A stretch of 64,000 nucleotides of DNA from Ascidiaceihabitans sp034111945 (lineage in GTDB: Bacteria; Pseudomonadota; Alphaproteobacteria; Rhodobacterales; Rhodobacteraceae). Position 1 is the first letter of the stretch; each line of letters starts with the position of its first letter. Below, piece after piece: positions 18,989-28,140 of this stretch. Under the pieces are notes generated by a model. It saw nothing but the letters and a program-made list of their open reading frames with translations, did no database searches and had not been told where the DNA came from. A program made the position numbers and the translations under genes. The stretch is taken from contig JBLHSG010000004.1 in NCBI GenBank assembly GCA_047626725.1, positions 82,078-146,077 on the forward strand, given 5' to 3'.

Positions 18989-19168
18989 TTAGTTAGAAAC
19001 AGCTGCTGCAACGATTGCAAGCAGGATCAACGGCAAAAGAATGCCCGAAGAAGAAGAACCTGTTTCTTCGATGATCACTGGTGCTTCGATGATTGGATCC
19101 GCTGGCGCGCCGGCGAATGCTGTGGAAGCGGCGGCTGTCAAAGCGGCTGCGAGTACTAGTTTTTTCAT
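18989..19168 (-). CDS. 59-residue exported or membrane mini-protein
   Basis: From ATG 19168: MKKLVLAAALTAAASTAFAG is a textbook Sec signal peptide. It is followed by a short proline- and acid-rich stretch (PADPIIEAPVIIEE), a TGSSSSG linker and a hydrophobic C-terminal helix (ILLPLILLAIVAAAVSN). The mature product would be about 40 residues, with the hydrophobic tail in the membrane. A pyrimidine-rich stretch and weak ribosome site precede the ATG. Function unknown. Placement between hemH and an L,D-transpeptidase and its dedicated terminator support a real gene. Confidence 0.75.
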   Translation of the reverse strand: MKKLVLAAALTAAASTAFAGAPADPIIEAPVIIEETGSSSSGILLPLILLAIVAAAVSN

Positions 19169-19309
19169 ATTTTTTCTCCAGAAATGGCACATACAGCAAT
19201 GGCGCTGATGCACACCCAAGACTTACCTCGTGTACCTGTTCTAACCAGCAATTCGCTTAGATTGCAAACCTAGTTTCGCAGAACAAAGACGCAAAATGCC
19301 CACTTGTCG

Positions 19310-19900
19310 TCAAATTAGCAACACTTGCGTGCCTACTTTGGCCATACCGAACAGCTCGGCGATGTGCTCGTTGTACAGACCGATGCAACCGTTGGACGAT
19401 TTGCGCCCAATCTTGCGTGTGTCGTGCGTGCCGTGAATACGGTAATACGTCCAGCTCAGGTAAAGTGCATGCGTTCCCAATGGATTCTCTGGGCCTGGTC
19501 CAATGAACTTTGGCCATTCTGGATTACGCTTTAGCATCGATGGTGTCGGACGCCAGCTGGGTCCATCGACCTTTTGAGTCACACTTGTGCGGCCACGGCG
19601 CGTCAAATCCTCGGTCAGCGGGATGCTGGAGGGGTACAATTTGTAGATAGATTGATCTTCGTTCCAATAGTGAACCGCGCGGCTGTCGAGATCGACAAGA
19701 ATTGCGCCGTTGTTCAGATTGGTGAAATAGGGGCGCCAATCCAGCGTGCGAAAGCTGGAAATATTGCGGCGCACAGACAACGCAGGGTCGCGTTCAGCCT
19801 GACCCGCTAGGGTTTGCGCGAATGCCGGGGTGCCTAGAACCGCGGCGGAACCGGCCAAAAAGGCGCGGCGTGTGGTTGTTTCGAACTTTTTATTGGACAT
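19310..19900 (-). CDS. Tat-exported L,D-transpeptidase (YkuD domain)
   Basis: 196 residues from ATG 19900. The N-terminus has a twin-arginine signal (TTTRRAFLAGSAAVLG) with cleavage near AFA-Q. The YkuD catalytic motif is intact: HGTHDTRKIGRKSSNGCIGL, containing the catalytic His, Ser and Cys. Such enzymes form 3-3 peptidoglycan cross-links or attach proteins to peptidoglycan. In-frame ATG 19978 would add an unlikely leader before the Tat signal. It is divergent from the CAP-domain lipoprotein, with a second YkuD protein 0.8 kb away. Confidence 0.93.
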   Translation of the reverse strand: MSNKKFETTTRRAFLAGSAAVLGTPAFAQTLAGQAERDPALSVRRNISSFRTLDWRPYFTNLNNGAILVDLDSRAVHYWNEDQSIYKLYPSSIPLTEDLTRRGRTSVTQKVDGPSWRPTPSMLKRNPEWPKFIGPGPENPLGTHALYLSWTYYRIHGTHDTRKIGRKSSNGCIGLYNEHIAELFGMAKVGTQVLLI

Positions 19901-20073
19901 CGTAACGTCTCCGTCTCTTGGAAATACTGCCTTGGGGCGTACATTATTGCGAGAAAGTCGCAGTCGCAAATCAAACAACCGTCATTACGCGGCCTCACGC
20001 CGATGTGCGTTTGAAATGCAACGCAACTGTCGTTAAGGCCGTACATAACAGTTTTTTCGAGTGGAGCACACAA

Positions 20074-20712
20074 ATGGTCAAAATAATCGCAATATTGATG
20101 GCCGGTCTTTTCGCGCTTTCTGCATGTACACCAGCTGAACCGCCAATCGGTTCAAATGGCAAAGCCGTGGGTAAAGTGTATCGCATCGGAAAACGCGACA
20201 CCGGAAAATTGCAATTCCGCATGCTGGATTCGGTAAATGCATTGCGCAGCGCCCAAGGTGTTGCACCGGTCGCATTGAACCCTGCCCTAAACGCAGCGGC
20301 CGCGACACATTCCCGCGATATGTCAGCCCAAAATCGCCCATGGCACTTTGGGTCTGACGGATCATCGCCAATCGATCGTGTTCAGCGCGTTGGCTACACC
20401 GGCCAATTGGTTGGCGAGAACATCTCGGAATCCTACGAAACCGAATTGGAAACGCTTGCGGCCTGGATCGAACAGCCGGACACGCGCCGCACGATCATGT
20501 CATCAGATGCCCAAGATTTGGGATTTGCCTGGTTTCAAGAATCAAACGGCAAAATCTGGTGGACGATGATCATGGGCAACCCGTCTAATTCACCACTGAT
20601 CCCTGCCGCAAACCCATCAGCAAGCCGTCTGGTTCCCGCCAGGATTTCTGATGAAGAAGCAACAACAGCTGTCGACGAAACAGGAACGCCAATTGTTGGG
20701 ACCACTGGTTAA
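20074..20712 (+). CDS. CAP-domain (SCP/PR1) lipoprotein
   Basis: 212 residues from ATG 20074, with GGAG upstream. Lipoprotein signal with lipobox LSAC (lipidated Cys18). The CAP domain spans about 50-170: LDSVNALRSAQGVAPVALNP, then AAATHSRDMSAQNRPWHFG and GENIS, ending in an IWWTMIMGNP strand. Bacterial CAP proteins are secreted or anchored and of diverse, mostly unknown function. It is flanked by two L,D-transpeptidases, so a cell-wall-associated role is plausible. It converges on the downstream gene with a 12-base gap. Confidence 0.88.
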   Translation: MVKIIAILMAGLFALSACTPAEPPIGSNGKAVGKVYRIGKRDTGKLQFRMLDSVNALRSAQGVAPVALNPALNAAAATHSRDMSAQNRPWHFGSDGSSPIDRVQRVGYTGQLVGENISESYETELETLAAWIEQPDTRRTIMSSDAQDLGFAWFQESNGKIWWTMIMGNPSNSPLIPAANPSASRLVPARISDEEATTAVDETGTPIVGTTG

Positions 20713-20724
20713 CAGCGGTTTCAG

Positions 20725-21225
20725 TTACGGGTTGATCTGGATCGGCGTGCCGTTTTCGACCATTGCATAAACGCGCTCCATCTCTTTGTTCGAGATGGAG
20801 ATACAGCCCCACGTCCAGTCGCCTTTGTTCTTTTTCAGCGGGTTTTCTTGCCCGTGAATAAAGATGTCGCCGCCCGGTGGTTTGCCCAGCGCCTTGGCCT
20901 CGGCACGGTCCTGCGCGTTTGGATACGAAATACCCAGCGACAGATGAAAACGGCTGTTGGGATTGCGGCGATCGATAAAATAGGTGCCCTCTGGGGTCTT
21001 GCCGTCACCTTCGAAAAACTTGTCGCCGATGGGCGCAAACCCAAGGACAAAATCGTATTCCTTGAGTATCGTTTTCCCATGCAGCAGATACATTTTGCGC
21101 GCGCCTTTGTTGACGATAACATAGGTGACTTTGGGGCCGTTATAGGCCTTGAACCGGCTTTTGCCGCCACAAGCCGCCAGTAATGCGGCCATTGCACTGG
21201 TTAAAACAAAGGTTCTGCGCTTCAT
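20725..21225 (-). CDS. Lipoprotein L,D-transpeptidase (YkuD domain)
   Basis: 166 residues from ATG 21225. Short lipoprotein signal, MKRRTFVLTSAMAALLAAC, with lipidated Cys19. YkuD domain with KMYLLHGKTILKEYDFVLG and GKTPEGTYFID, then FIHGQ and the catalytic WTWGCISIS segment. It is much shorter than the twin at 19.3 kb and anchored by lipid rather than exported by Tat, so the pair may act at different sites of the envelope. Confidence 0.92.
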   Translation of the reverse strand: MKRRTFVLTSAMAALLAACGGKSRFKAYNGPKVTYVIVNKGARKMYLLHGKTILKEYDFVLGFAPIGDKFFEGDGKTPEGTYFIDRRNPNSRFHLSLGISYPNAQDRAEAKALGKPPGGDIFIHGQENPLKKNKGDWTWGCISISNKEMERVYAMVENGTPIQINP

Positions 21226-21348
21226 ACAATCTGCTCTGATCTCGTTTCTAGTTCGTTGCGTGTTACCATCTTGGAGTGTGAAACGCATAGGGAAAACCCG
21301 ACAAGGTCACTCACCTGTGAGAACACCCGCCTAGATCGTCGCTCAAAT

Positions 21349-22566
21349 TCACGGACGATGGAACGCCGCGGCCAGTTCAATATGCGATGACCAACGGAAC
21401 TGATCGACAGGCTGAACCCAATCCAAAACATACCCCGCTTTGGTCAGTTGAAACGCGTCACGCGCAAATGTCACAGGGTTGCACGACACATATGCGATCT
21501 TGGGAACCGTCGCATTTGCCAGTTCGTTGATTTGGTCGGCAGCACCCGCACGCGGCGGATCCAGCACAACGGCGTCATAGCGGTTCAATTCATCCGGCAA
21601 CAACGGGCGACGGAACAGATCACGCGCCTCAGAGGTTACTGGTTTTAGCCCCTTAGACATGCGCCAACCATGATCCAGCGCAGCAACCATCGCTTTGTCA
21701 CCTTCAACTGCGTGGACCTCGGATTTTGCCGCCAACGGAAACGAGAACGTGCCGCTGCCCGCAAACAAATCTGCAACGCGTTTTGCATCACCCACAGCTT
21801 CAATTATAAGCGCGCCCAATGTTGTGGCCCCATGCGCTGTGGCTTGCAAAAACGCACCCGGTGGCACAACAACCTGAGCATTGCCAAAATCGTGACGCGG
21901 CGGTGTGCGCATCGCAATCGTTTCGCCGTCCCATGCCAAACGCACCATTCCCGTGCGGTCACACAAAGACGCAAGTTCAATACGCAGCTGGCCGTCAATT
22001 GGTTTGCCACCATTCACTGACACATCCAAACCATCGGATGACAGCGTCAGCGTCACAGCCAACACGCCTTTGCGCGACGATCCGATCAACGCCAAATCAT
22101 GAGCCGCAGAGAAACCCGCCTTGATCCGTGGATCAATCAATTGGCAATCCGGAACCTCGATCACTGTGCCAGATGCACGACCGTGAAATCCAACCATCGC
22201 ACCTTTTTTCGTACGCCGCGCCGCAACTGTCGCACGTTGGCGTGACTGGGTAGGCGATGTCAGCGTTGGGCGAATTTCAGGCGCTAGATCATGCGCGGCC
22301 AAAGCACGGCGAACCACGTCACCCTTAAAGGTCGCTACGAAATCTTCGCTCGCGTGTTGCAACTGGCAACCACCACACGATTTGAAATGTCGGCAAACCG
22401 GCGCGACCCGATCATCCGACGGCGTGATGATTTTCACGTCTGTCAGCGCATCACCCTTTAGCGTGCCTGTGACCGTTTCACCGGGCAGCGTCATCGGTAC
22501 AAAGATCGGACCGTGCGCAATTCCGTCGCCCTGATGGCCAACGCGTAAGATTGTATATTCTGTCAT
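21349..22566 (-). CDS. 23S rRNA (uracil-5-)-methyltransferase RlmD-like, TRAM domain
   Basis: 405 residues from ATG 22566. N-terminal TRAM-like RNA-binding region (1-45), iron-sulfur cysteines C58, C64 and C67 (CRHFKSCGGCQLQ) with a fourth in VPDCQLID, a class I SAM fold (VADLFAGSGTFSFPLA), DPPRAGA and the catalytic YVSCNPVTFARD motif. This is the RlmC/RlmD/TrmA family; which uridine is modified cannot be decided here. The start overlaps the upstream ABC transporter stop by four bases (ATGA), so three genes form one leftward unit. Confidence 0.93.
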   Translation of the reverse strand: MTEYTILRVGHQGDGIAHGPIFVPMTLPGETVTGTLKGDALTDVKIITPSDDRVAPVCRHFKSCGGCQLQHASEDFVATFKGDVVRRALAAHDLAPEIRPTLTSPTQSRQRATVAARRTKKGAMVGFHGRASGTVIEVPDCQLIDPRIKAGFSAAHDLALIGSSRKGVLAVTLTLSSDGLDVSVNGGKPIDGQLRIELASLCDRTGMVRLAWDGETIAMRTPPRHDFGNAQVVVPPGAFLQATAHGATTLGALIIEAVGDAKRVADLFAGSGTFSFPLAAKSEVHAVEGDKAMVAALDHGWRMSKGLKPVTSEARDLFRRPLLPDELNRYDAVVLDPPRAGAADQINELANATVPKIAYVSCNPVTFARDAFQLTKAGYVLDWVQPVDQFRWSSHIELAAAFHRP

Positions 22567-24395
22567 TCTGCCGCCTGTGTGGTGATAAATCCGCCGGATT
22601 GGCGATCCCAATAGCGGGCGTATAACCCATCTTTGGCCAAAAGAGCATCATGTGATCCAACTTCGACGATACGGCCCTGATCCATCACAATAATACGGTC
22701 CATTTCAGTCAGCGTCGACAAGCGGTGCGCGATGGCCAAAACGGTTTTGCCCTCCATCACACGCGACAATGCATCCTGAATCGACGCCTCGACTTCGGAA
22801 TCAAGCGCGCTGGTCGCTTCGTCCAAAACAAGGATTGGCGCGTCTTTGATAATCGCGCGGGCCAAGGCAATTCGTTGACGTTGACCACCAGACAGTTTCA
22901 CACCGCGTTCGCCCAAATGCGCGTCGTATCCGGTGCGCCCTTTGTGATCTTGCAGGTCTTTGATGAACCCGTGCGATTCCGCTTTTTCGGCGGCGGCGAT
23001 CACCTCTGCTTCGGTCGCATCAGGTTTGCCGTACCGAATGTTATCCATCGCAGACCGGTTGAACATCGCAGTTTCCTGCGTGACCATCCCGATGCTGCGA
23101 CGCAGGCTTTCTTGGGTCACGTCACGCGTGTTGACGCCATCGATTTCGATAGCGCCTTCTTCGGGATCATACAGACGCAACAGCAGCGAAACGAGCGTCG
23201 ATTTCCCCGCACCAGACGCGCCGACAATGCCTAGTTTTTCACCCGCGCCAATCGTCAAATCGATCTCGGAAATACCGCCCTTGTCGCGCCCATAAGCAAA
23301 GCCAAGGTTCTTTAGCGTGATCACGCCTTGCGGCACTTTTAGATCAGTCGCGTCCTTTGCGTCTTCGACTCGTGTGCGCGGGGTCAAGGTGCGCATGCCA
23401 TCCTCGATTTCGCCAATGTTGGAATAGATCGCCATCAGCGTAAAGCTGACCCAACCGGTCATCTGCGCGATCCGAATAGCCACGGCACCCGCGGCAACAA
23501 TATCGCCCGACGTTGCCTGACCTGCTTGCCACAACAGGATCGTTCCACCCAACAACAAGACAGGCAAAAGACCGGCAAGCGACATCAGCGCAAACCGGAA
23601 CGTCGCCGACAGATATCCAAATTTCAACGAACTTTCGCGAAACGCTTGCATGGCGCCAAGGGCTGCGCGGTCTTCGTGATCGGCGTGCGCGAACAGTTTG
23701 ACCGTTTTGATATTGGTGATCGTATCGACAACCTGACCCGACACCATCGCACGTTTTCCCGCCCGCTCAGCAGACCGGACACGCACGCGCGGCAAGTACC
23801 AATTGATCAGCGCAAAATACAGCACCAGCCAGACAAAGAACCCGATCGCCACACGCCAATCAATCGCGACCAGCAGCAGAACCGACCCAGCAAGAGAGGC
23901 GAGCGCAAAGGCGACAACGTTGATAACTTCGGACGCAACATCGGTCACAGCGCGTGCGCATTGCATCTGCTTTTGCGCGATACGACCCGCGAAATCATCG
24001 TCAAAGAACGTGACGGTTTGACCAAGCGTCCAACGATGCAAACGCGACAACACAAGCGGATTCACATTGGGCTGCACGATGATCGAATTGGTCGCCGCAG
24101 ACAGCCCAAACAGAACGGGACGCGCGATCAGGAAAAACGCCAAGGCGGCCACAATCAGCCCGACATTTTCAACCGAAAAGAAACCATTGGGGCCCAGCGT
24201 CACGGTCGCATCGATCACACGGCCAAGGATCAGGGCGGTGCCTGCCTCCATCGCGCCGGCGAGCGCTGAAAACCCTGCCGCCAACCAGAGCGCGGGCCAA
24301 CTGCCAGACAGGCACCAGCGCATAAATGCGCCAAGCGCTTGCGGCGGTGGCCCGTTTGCTGGGCGAAAGCTGTCGATCCAATTTCCGATGTTCAT
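22563..24395 (-). CDS. ABC exporter half-transporter (permease-ATPase fusion) B
   Basis: 610 residues: six-helix transmembrane domain (about 30-330) and ATPase domain (about 360-600). Walker A GASGAGKST, signature LSGGQRQRIALARAI, Walker B ILVLDEATSALDSE with the catalytic Glu, and H-loop AIAHRLST are all intact. The MsbA/multidrug exporter type fits, but the substrate is unknown. It overlaps the upstream paralogue by four bases, so the two are probably translated together and may form a heterodimer. Confidence 0.93.
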   Translation of the reverse strand: MNIGNWIDSFRPANGPPPQALGAFMRWCLSGSWPALWLAAGFSALAGAMEAGTALILGRVIDATVTLGPNGFFSVENVGLIVAALAFFLIARPVLFGLSAATNSIIVQPNVNPLVLSRLHRWTLGQTVTFFDDDFAGRIAQKQMQCARAVTDVASEVINVVAFALASLAGSVLLLVAIDWRVAIGFFVWLVLYFALINWYLPRVRVRSAERAGKRAMVSGQVVDTITNIKTVKLFAHADHEDRAALGAMQAFRESSLKFGYLSATFRFALMSLAGLLPVLLLGGTILLWQAGQATSGDIVAAGAVAIRIAQMTGWVSFTLMAIYSNIGEIEDGMRTLTPRTRVEDAKDATDLKVPQGVITLKNLGFAYGRDKGGISEIDLTIGAGEKLGIVGASGAGKSTLVSLLLRLYDPEEGAIEIDGVNTRDVTQESLRRSIGMVTQETAMFNRSAMDNIRYGKPDATEAEVIAAAEKAESHGFIKDLQDHKGRTGYDAHLGERGVKLSGGQRQRIALARAIIKDAPILVLDEATSALDSEVEASIQDALSRVMEGKTVLAIAHRLSTLTEMDRIIVMDQGRIVEVGSHDALLAKDGLYARYWDRQSGGFITTQAAE

Positions 24396-26233
24396 GACGC
24401 GTCTTCTTCTGTTTTCAGGAACCCACCAGATTGGCGCGCCCAGAAGTCTGAATATAGCCCACCACTGGCCAAAAGCCCGTCGTGTGTTCCGTCCTCGACG
24501 ATTTTACCTTTGTCCAAAACAAGGATGCGGTCCATCTTGGCAATCGTTGATAAACGGTGGGCAATTGCGATCACGGTTTTGCCCTCCATCATGCCGTATA
24601 GGGTATCCTGAATCGCCGCCTCGACTTCGGAATCCAACGCGCTTGTTGCCTCGTCCAACAGCAAGATCGGCGCATTTTTCAGGATCACACGCGCAAGCGT
24701 TACGCGCTGGCGTTGACCGCCAGACAGTTTCACACCGCGTTCGCCGACCTGCGCATCGTAGCCTGTGCGTCCTTCGGGGTCCTGCAAATCAAGGATGAAA
24801 TCATGCGCCTCTGCTTGCTTTGCAGCGGCGATCATTTGATCCTCGGTCGCATCGGGACGACCATACAGCAGGTTGTCGCGCACAGAACGATGCAGCAGTG
24901 AACTGTCCTGTTGCACCATCCCGATGTTCAAACGCAGGCTGTCTTGGGTCACGCCTGTAACGCTTTGCCCATCGATCAAAATTTGACCGGATTCAGGGTC
25001 GTAAAAGCGCAGCAGCAATTTGACCAAGGTGGATTTGCCCGCGCCGGAACGACCAATCAGGCCAATTTTCTGACCTGGTTCAATCATCAAATCAACATTG
25101 TCCAAGCCACCTGACGACCGACCATAGTGATGGGTCAGGCCATTCAATTCGATCCGCCCGTCTTGCATTTCAAGGCGTTTGGCACCCGGCGCATCCACCA
25201 GCGTAATCGGCTGTGCAATGGTTTCCATACCTTCGGACACGACGCCAAGTTCGCGGAAAAAGCTGGTCAAAGCCCACATGATCCAAGCGGTCATAGAATT
25301 CAGCCGCAGGGTCAGCGCGGTCGCTGCAGCAACAACGCCAACAGACGTTTCGCCCTGCATCCACAACGCAATGCCCCAGCCAACAACGCCAACAATCAGC
25401 AAGCCGTTTAGCGCGACCAGCATCACATCCATGATCGTGAAAATCCGCATTTCGCGCTGGAACGTCTGGCGCGTATTTTCAATGGCGTCCTTGGCGTACG
25501 ACAATTCCTGATCGTGATGGGCGAACATTTTGACGGAATGAATGTTTGAATATGCGTCCACAACACGGCCTGTTACGGTCGACCGCGCATCCGACGCCGC
25601 CTTGGAGGCAGGGCCAACGCGCACGACAGTCCAGCGGATCAAAACACCGTACAGCACGAACCAAACCAGCAGCGGCACCAGCAAACGCACGTCTGATGTC
25701 GACAGCAAAATCGCAGCACCAATCAAGTATGCCAGCGAAAACGAAATCGCATCAAACACCTGAAAGACGACCTCGCCCGCAGCAGGTGGCGTTTGCATAA
25801 TCCGGTTTGCGATCCGTCCAGCAAAGTCGTTTTCAAACCAACCAACAGACTGACGCAATACGTGTTTGTGCGCGCGCCAGCGGATCAATGTGCCGAAGTT
25901 CGGTAGGATCGCGTTGTTCAAAAGCGCCACATCCAACACCTGCAACAACGGCCGCAGGATCAGAATAAACAGGGCGACAATTATGAATTCATAGCCAAAT
26001 TCAGCCCAGACTTGATCGGGTTCACCCCCCATCAAATCAACGACGCGGCCCATGTAATAAATGAGGCCGATTTCGATAGCAGCAACGACGATAGACATCA
26101 GCGCTGCAAACCAAAACACCGTTTTGAACGGTTTGGAATATTCGCGCAAAAACGGCCAAATCTTGGTCGGCGGGTTATCATTTTCGGGGTAGTCGACGTA
26201 CGGGTCGACAAGGTTTTCAAAGAATTTGAACAT
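24392..26233 (-). CDS. ABC exporter half-transporter (permease-ATPase fusion) A
   Basis: 613 residues from ATG 26233 (MFKFFENLVDPYVDYPENDNP). Transmembrane domain about 40-330, then ATPase with GRSGAGKST, LSGGQRQRVTLARVI, ILLLDEATSALDSE and AIAHRLST, all consensus. It is clearly paralogous to the next gene. Because both partners keep the catalytic Glu, the pair does not show the one-degenerate-site pattern of many heterodimeric exporters. A tiny frame with a strong ribosome site lies 79 bases upstream (26312-26344). Confidence 0.93.
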   Translation of the reverse strand: MFKFFENLVDPYVDYPENDNPPTKIWPFLREYSKPFKTVFWFAALMSIVVAAIEIGLIYYMGRVVDLMGGEPDQVWAEFGYEFIIVALFILILRPLLQVLDVALLNNAILPNFGTLIRWRAHKHVLRQSVGWFENDFAGRIANRIMQTPPAAGEVVFQVFDAISFSLAYLIGAAILLSTSDVRLLVPLLVWFVLYGVLIRWTVVRVGPASKAASDARSTVTGRVVDAYSNIHSVKMFAHHDQELSYAKDAIENTRQTFQREMRIFTIMDVMLVALNGLLIVGVVGWGIALWMQGETSVGVVAAATALTLRLNSMTAWIMWALTSFFRELGVVSEGMETIAQPITLVDAPGAKRLEMQDGRIELNGLTHHYGRSSGGLDNVDLMIEPGQKIGLIGRSGAGKSTLVKLLLRFYDPESGQILIDGQSVTGVTQDSLRLNIGMVQQDSSLLHRSVRDNLLYGRPDATEDQMIAAAKQAEAHDFILDLQDPEGRTGYDAQVGERGVKLSGGQRQRVTLARVILKNAPILLLDEATSALDSEVEAAIQDTLYGMMEGKTVIAIAHRLSTIAKMDRILVLDKGKIVEDGTHDGLLASGGLYSDFWARQSGGFLKTEEDAS

Positions 26234-26311
26234 CACGGAAGAGCCTGAAATTGTAAGGTAGACATGCGGATTGCGTCGAATAATTCGAGCCACCCAATTA
26301 GGTTGGACCGA

Positions 26312-26344
26312 TTAGTCTCGGTTGAGCCAAATCCCGCGATACAT
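26312..26344 (-). CDS. Possible 10-codon leader peptide upstream of the ABC exporter pair
   Basis: Leftward ATG at 26344 preceded by GGAGGTCTACGAC, a very strong ribosome site, opens MYRGIWLNRD and then TAA. The ABC gene itself has no recognisable ribosome site, so a translated leader could influence expression. It has no run of regulatory codons, and no clear attenuator hairpin was seen. It could also be chance. Confidence 0.3.
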   Translation of the reverse strand: MYRGIWLNRD

Positions 26345-26395
26345 GTCGTAGACCTCCAATGTGTCAGCAGTTGATAGCGCAAACTTCTTGCAAAG

Positions 26396-27568
26396 TCACC
26401 CCAAAAGCTGGGCCTTGGTTTTGACAAACCCCGACGCGATCCAATCTTGCTTTAGCGTCTTTAGCTGTTTGCCTAGTTCCGGACCTTGAAACGCTGGCTG
26501 TAAATCTGCGGCAGTGATCGGAAAAACGCTGTTCGCGCCCTGTTCGATTTCCGCAAAAACATCCGGATTTGGCGTGTGACCCGCAAAGGCTGCGCGCAAT
26601 GCAATGATGCTAAATGCCGTTGTTGAACCATGCCGATACCCAAGTTCACCAGCAGTCTGAAGGCTACCAATACCGTCACGTAAAATGTTCAGCTCACGCG
26701 CCTGAATTTTAGACAGTCGCAAGGTTTCCGCCACATCCATTCCACCCAATGCTGCCAAGCGCCGGATCGGGTCAGGCGGCAAATCTAGCAATCCTTCGAC
26801 ATGTACCAACGGACCCACCCACGTGTCATCGCTGCCTGCCAATACGGTTTGAAGCACGCCAGTCTGGCGCATCACGGCAAGCGAAGTGGACGGATTTGGA
26901 GCAGCGAGAAGTTTGATCAACTCAGATCCGACCCTTTCGGGCGACAACGACGCAAGCCCATCTAAATTAGATGCAATCGCATTCAACGCCTCAGGATCAA
27001 AACCCAACTCGGCATCACCATACCACGCAGAGAACCGGAAAAACCGCAGGCTGCGCAGATAATCCTCGCGAATGCGTAGTGACGCGTCTTCGATAAAACG
27101 AATGCGACGCGCACGGGCATCAGGCAGCCCATTCAACGGATCAACGACACGTCCTGTTGCATCGGCGTACAGTGCATTCATGGTGAAATCGCGGCGCCGC
27201 GCATCATCCATAATGTCATCAGAAAACGCGACAATAGCGCGCCTGCCATCGGTTTCAACATCGCGCCGGAATGTCGTGATTTCAAACGGCGTGCCATTCA
27301 TCACAACGGTCACGGTGCCATGATCAATGCCTGTTGGAATTGCCTTTAGGCCAGCCGCCTTGGCCAAATCCATAACCTGCTGCGGCAACGCGTTTGTCGA
27401 CAGGTCAATATCACTGGCCAGTTCGCCCAAGATCGCATTGCGCACACAGCCGCCTACGAAAAAAATCTGGTGACCTGCCTGCGCAATCACGGCACATAAT
27501 GCTTGTGCATCTGCGTCCTGCAACCATTGCGTTTCCGCCGGTAGAATTAGGTCATTCGATCGGTCCAT
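26396..27568 (-). CDS. CCA tRNA nucleotidyltransferase / poly(A) polymerase family
   Basis: 390 residues from ATG 27568. Adds or repairs the 3' CCA of tRNA. Class II nucleotidyltransferase motifs: FVGGCVRNAILGE, DIDLSTNA (catalytic Asp pair), RRDFTMNALYAD, and DPLNGLPDARARRIRFI with REDYLRSLRFFRFSA. The start lies inside the 3' end of the CoA pyrophosphatase gene (22-base overlap). It lacks an HD domain. Confidence 0.94.
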   Translation of the reverse strand: MDRSNDLILPAETQWLQDADAQALCAVIAQAGHQIFFVGGCVRNAILGELASDIDLSTNALPQQVMDLAKAAGLKAIPTGIDHGTVTVVMNGTPFEITTFRRDVETDGRRAIVAFSDDIMDDARRRDFTMNALYADATGRVVDPLNGLPDARARRIRFIEDASLRIREDYLRSLRFFRFSAWYGDAELGFDPEALNAIASNLDGLASLSPERVGSELIKLLAAPNPSTSLAVMRQTGVLQTVLAGSDDTWVGPLVHVEGLLDLPPDPIRRLAALGGMDVAETLRLSKIQARELNILRDGIGSLQTAGELGYRHGSTTAFSIIALRAAFAGHTPNPDVFAEIEQGANSVFPITAADLQPAFQGPELGKQLKTLKQDWIASGFVKTKAQLLG

Positions 27569-28140
27569 GCGCGCAACATACGCGCAGTTGCGCCCCAGAT
27601 GTAATAGGGGCCGTAGGGCACTGTGAAATAATGGCGATGCTGTCCACGCCAACGCCGCGATTGAACACTAAAGTTATCGGGGTTCAAAACATGGGACAAA
27701 GGCACGCGAAACACTTCTTCGACTTCGCCCGGTTCAGGTTTGGCGTCAAATTCCTCGCGCACAAATGCAATGACGGGTGTGACGTTAAATCCGGTGACCG
27801 TTTCGTGGATTGGCAGCGTGCCTAGCACTTCGACAATCTGCGAAGGCAGGCCGATTTCTTCGTCTGCTTCTCGCAATGCGGCGGAGATAACGTCGGCATC
27901 GTTGTCGTCTTGTTTGCCCCCAGGAAAGGCGATCTGACCGGGGTGATGTTTTAACGCCGATGACCGTTTGGTCAGGATCAATTCCGGTACACCATTGCGC
28001 ATAATGATCGGGGCAAGAACACCGGCAGGGCGCAGTTTACGCCCCGCCGGCAATGTTACATTCGGGTTCAAATCAAAATCAGATGACGGTTTGCCAGCAG
28101 CGCCCAGCGCGTGGCGAATGTCAGCGATTAGGTCACTCAC
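27547..28140 (-). CDS. Nudix CoA pyrophosphatase-like hydrolase
   Basis: 197 residues from GTG 28140 (VSDLIADIRHALG). The Nudix box has the CoA pyrophosphatase layout: LTKRSSALKHHPGQIAFPGG, then ALREADEEIGL. The UPF0035 segment with HPGQIAFPGG is diagnostic of NudL/PCD1-type enzymes that cut CoA to 3',5'-ADP and phosphopantetheine. A longer start at ATG 28182 is possible but would overlap hslO by 50 bases. It is coupled to hslO upstream and the CCA enzyme downstream. Confidence 0.88.
   Translation of the reverse strand: MSDLIADIRHALGAAGKPSSDFDLNPNVTLPAGRKLRPAGVLAPIIMRNGVPELILTKRSSALKHHPGQIAFPGGKQDDNDADVISAALREADEEIGLPSQIVEVLGTLPIHETVTGFNVTPVIAFVREEFDAKPEPGEVEEVFRVPLSHVLNPDNFSVQSRRWRGQHRHYFTVPYGPYYIWGATARMLRAWTDRMT

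Noticed and set aside
23526..24269. 247-codon plus-strand frame opposite the ABC exporter gene
   Set aside because: Arg/Gln/His-rich low-complexity translation typical of antisense to a coding gene; no family features.
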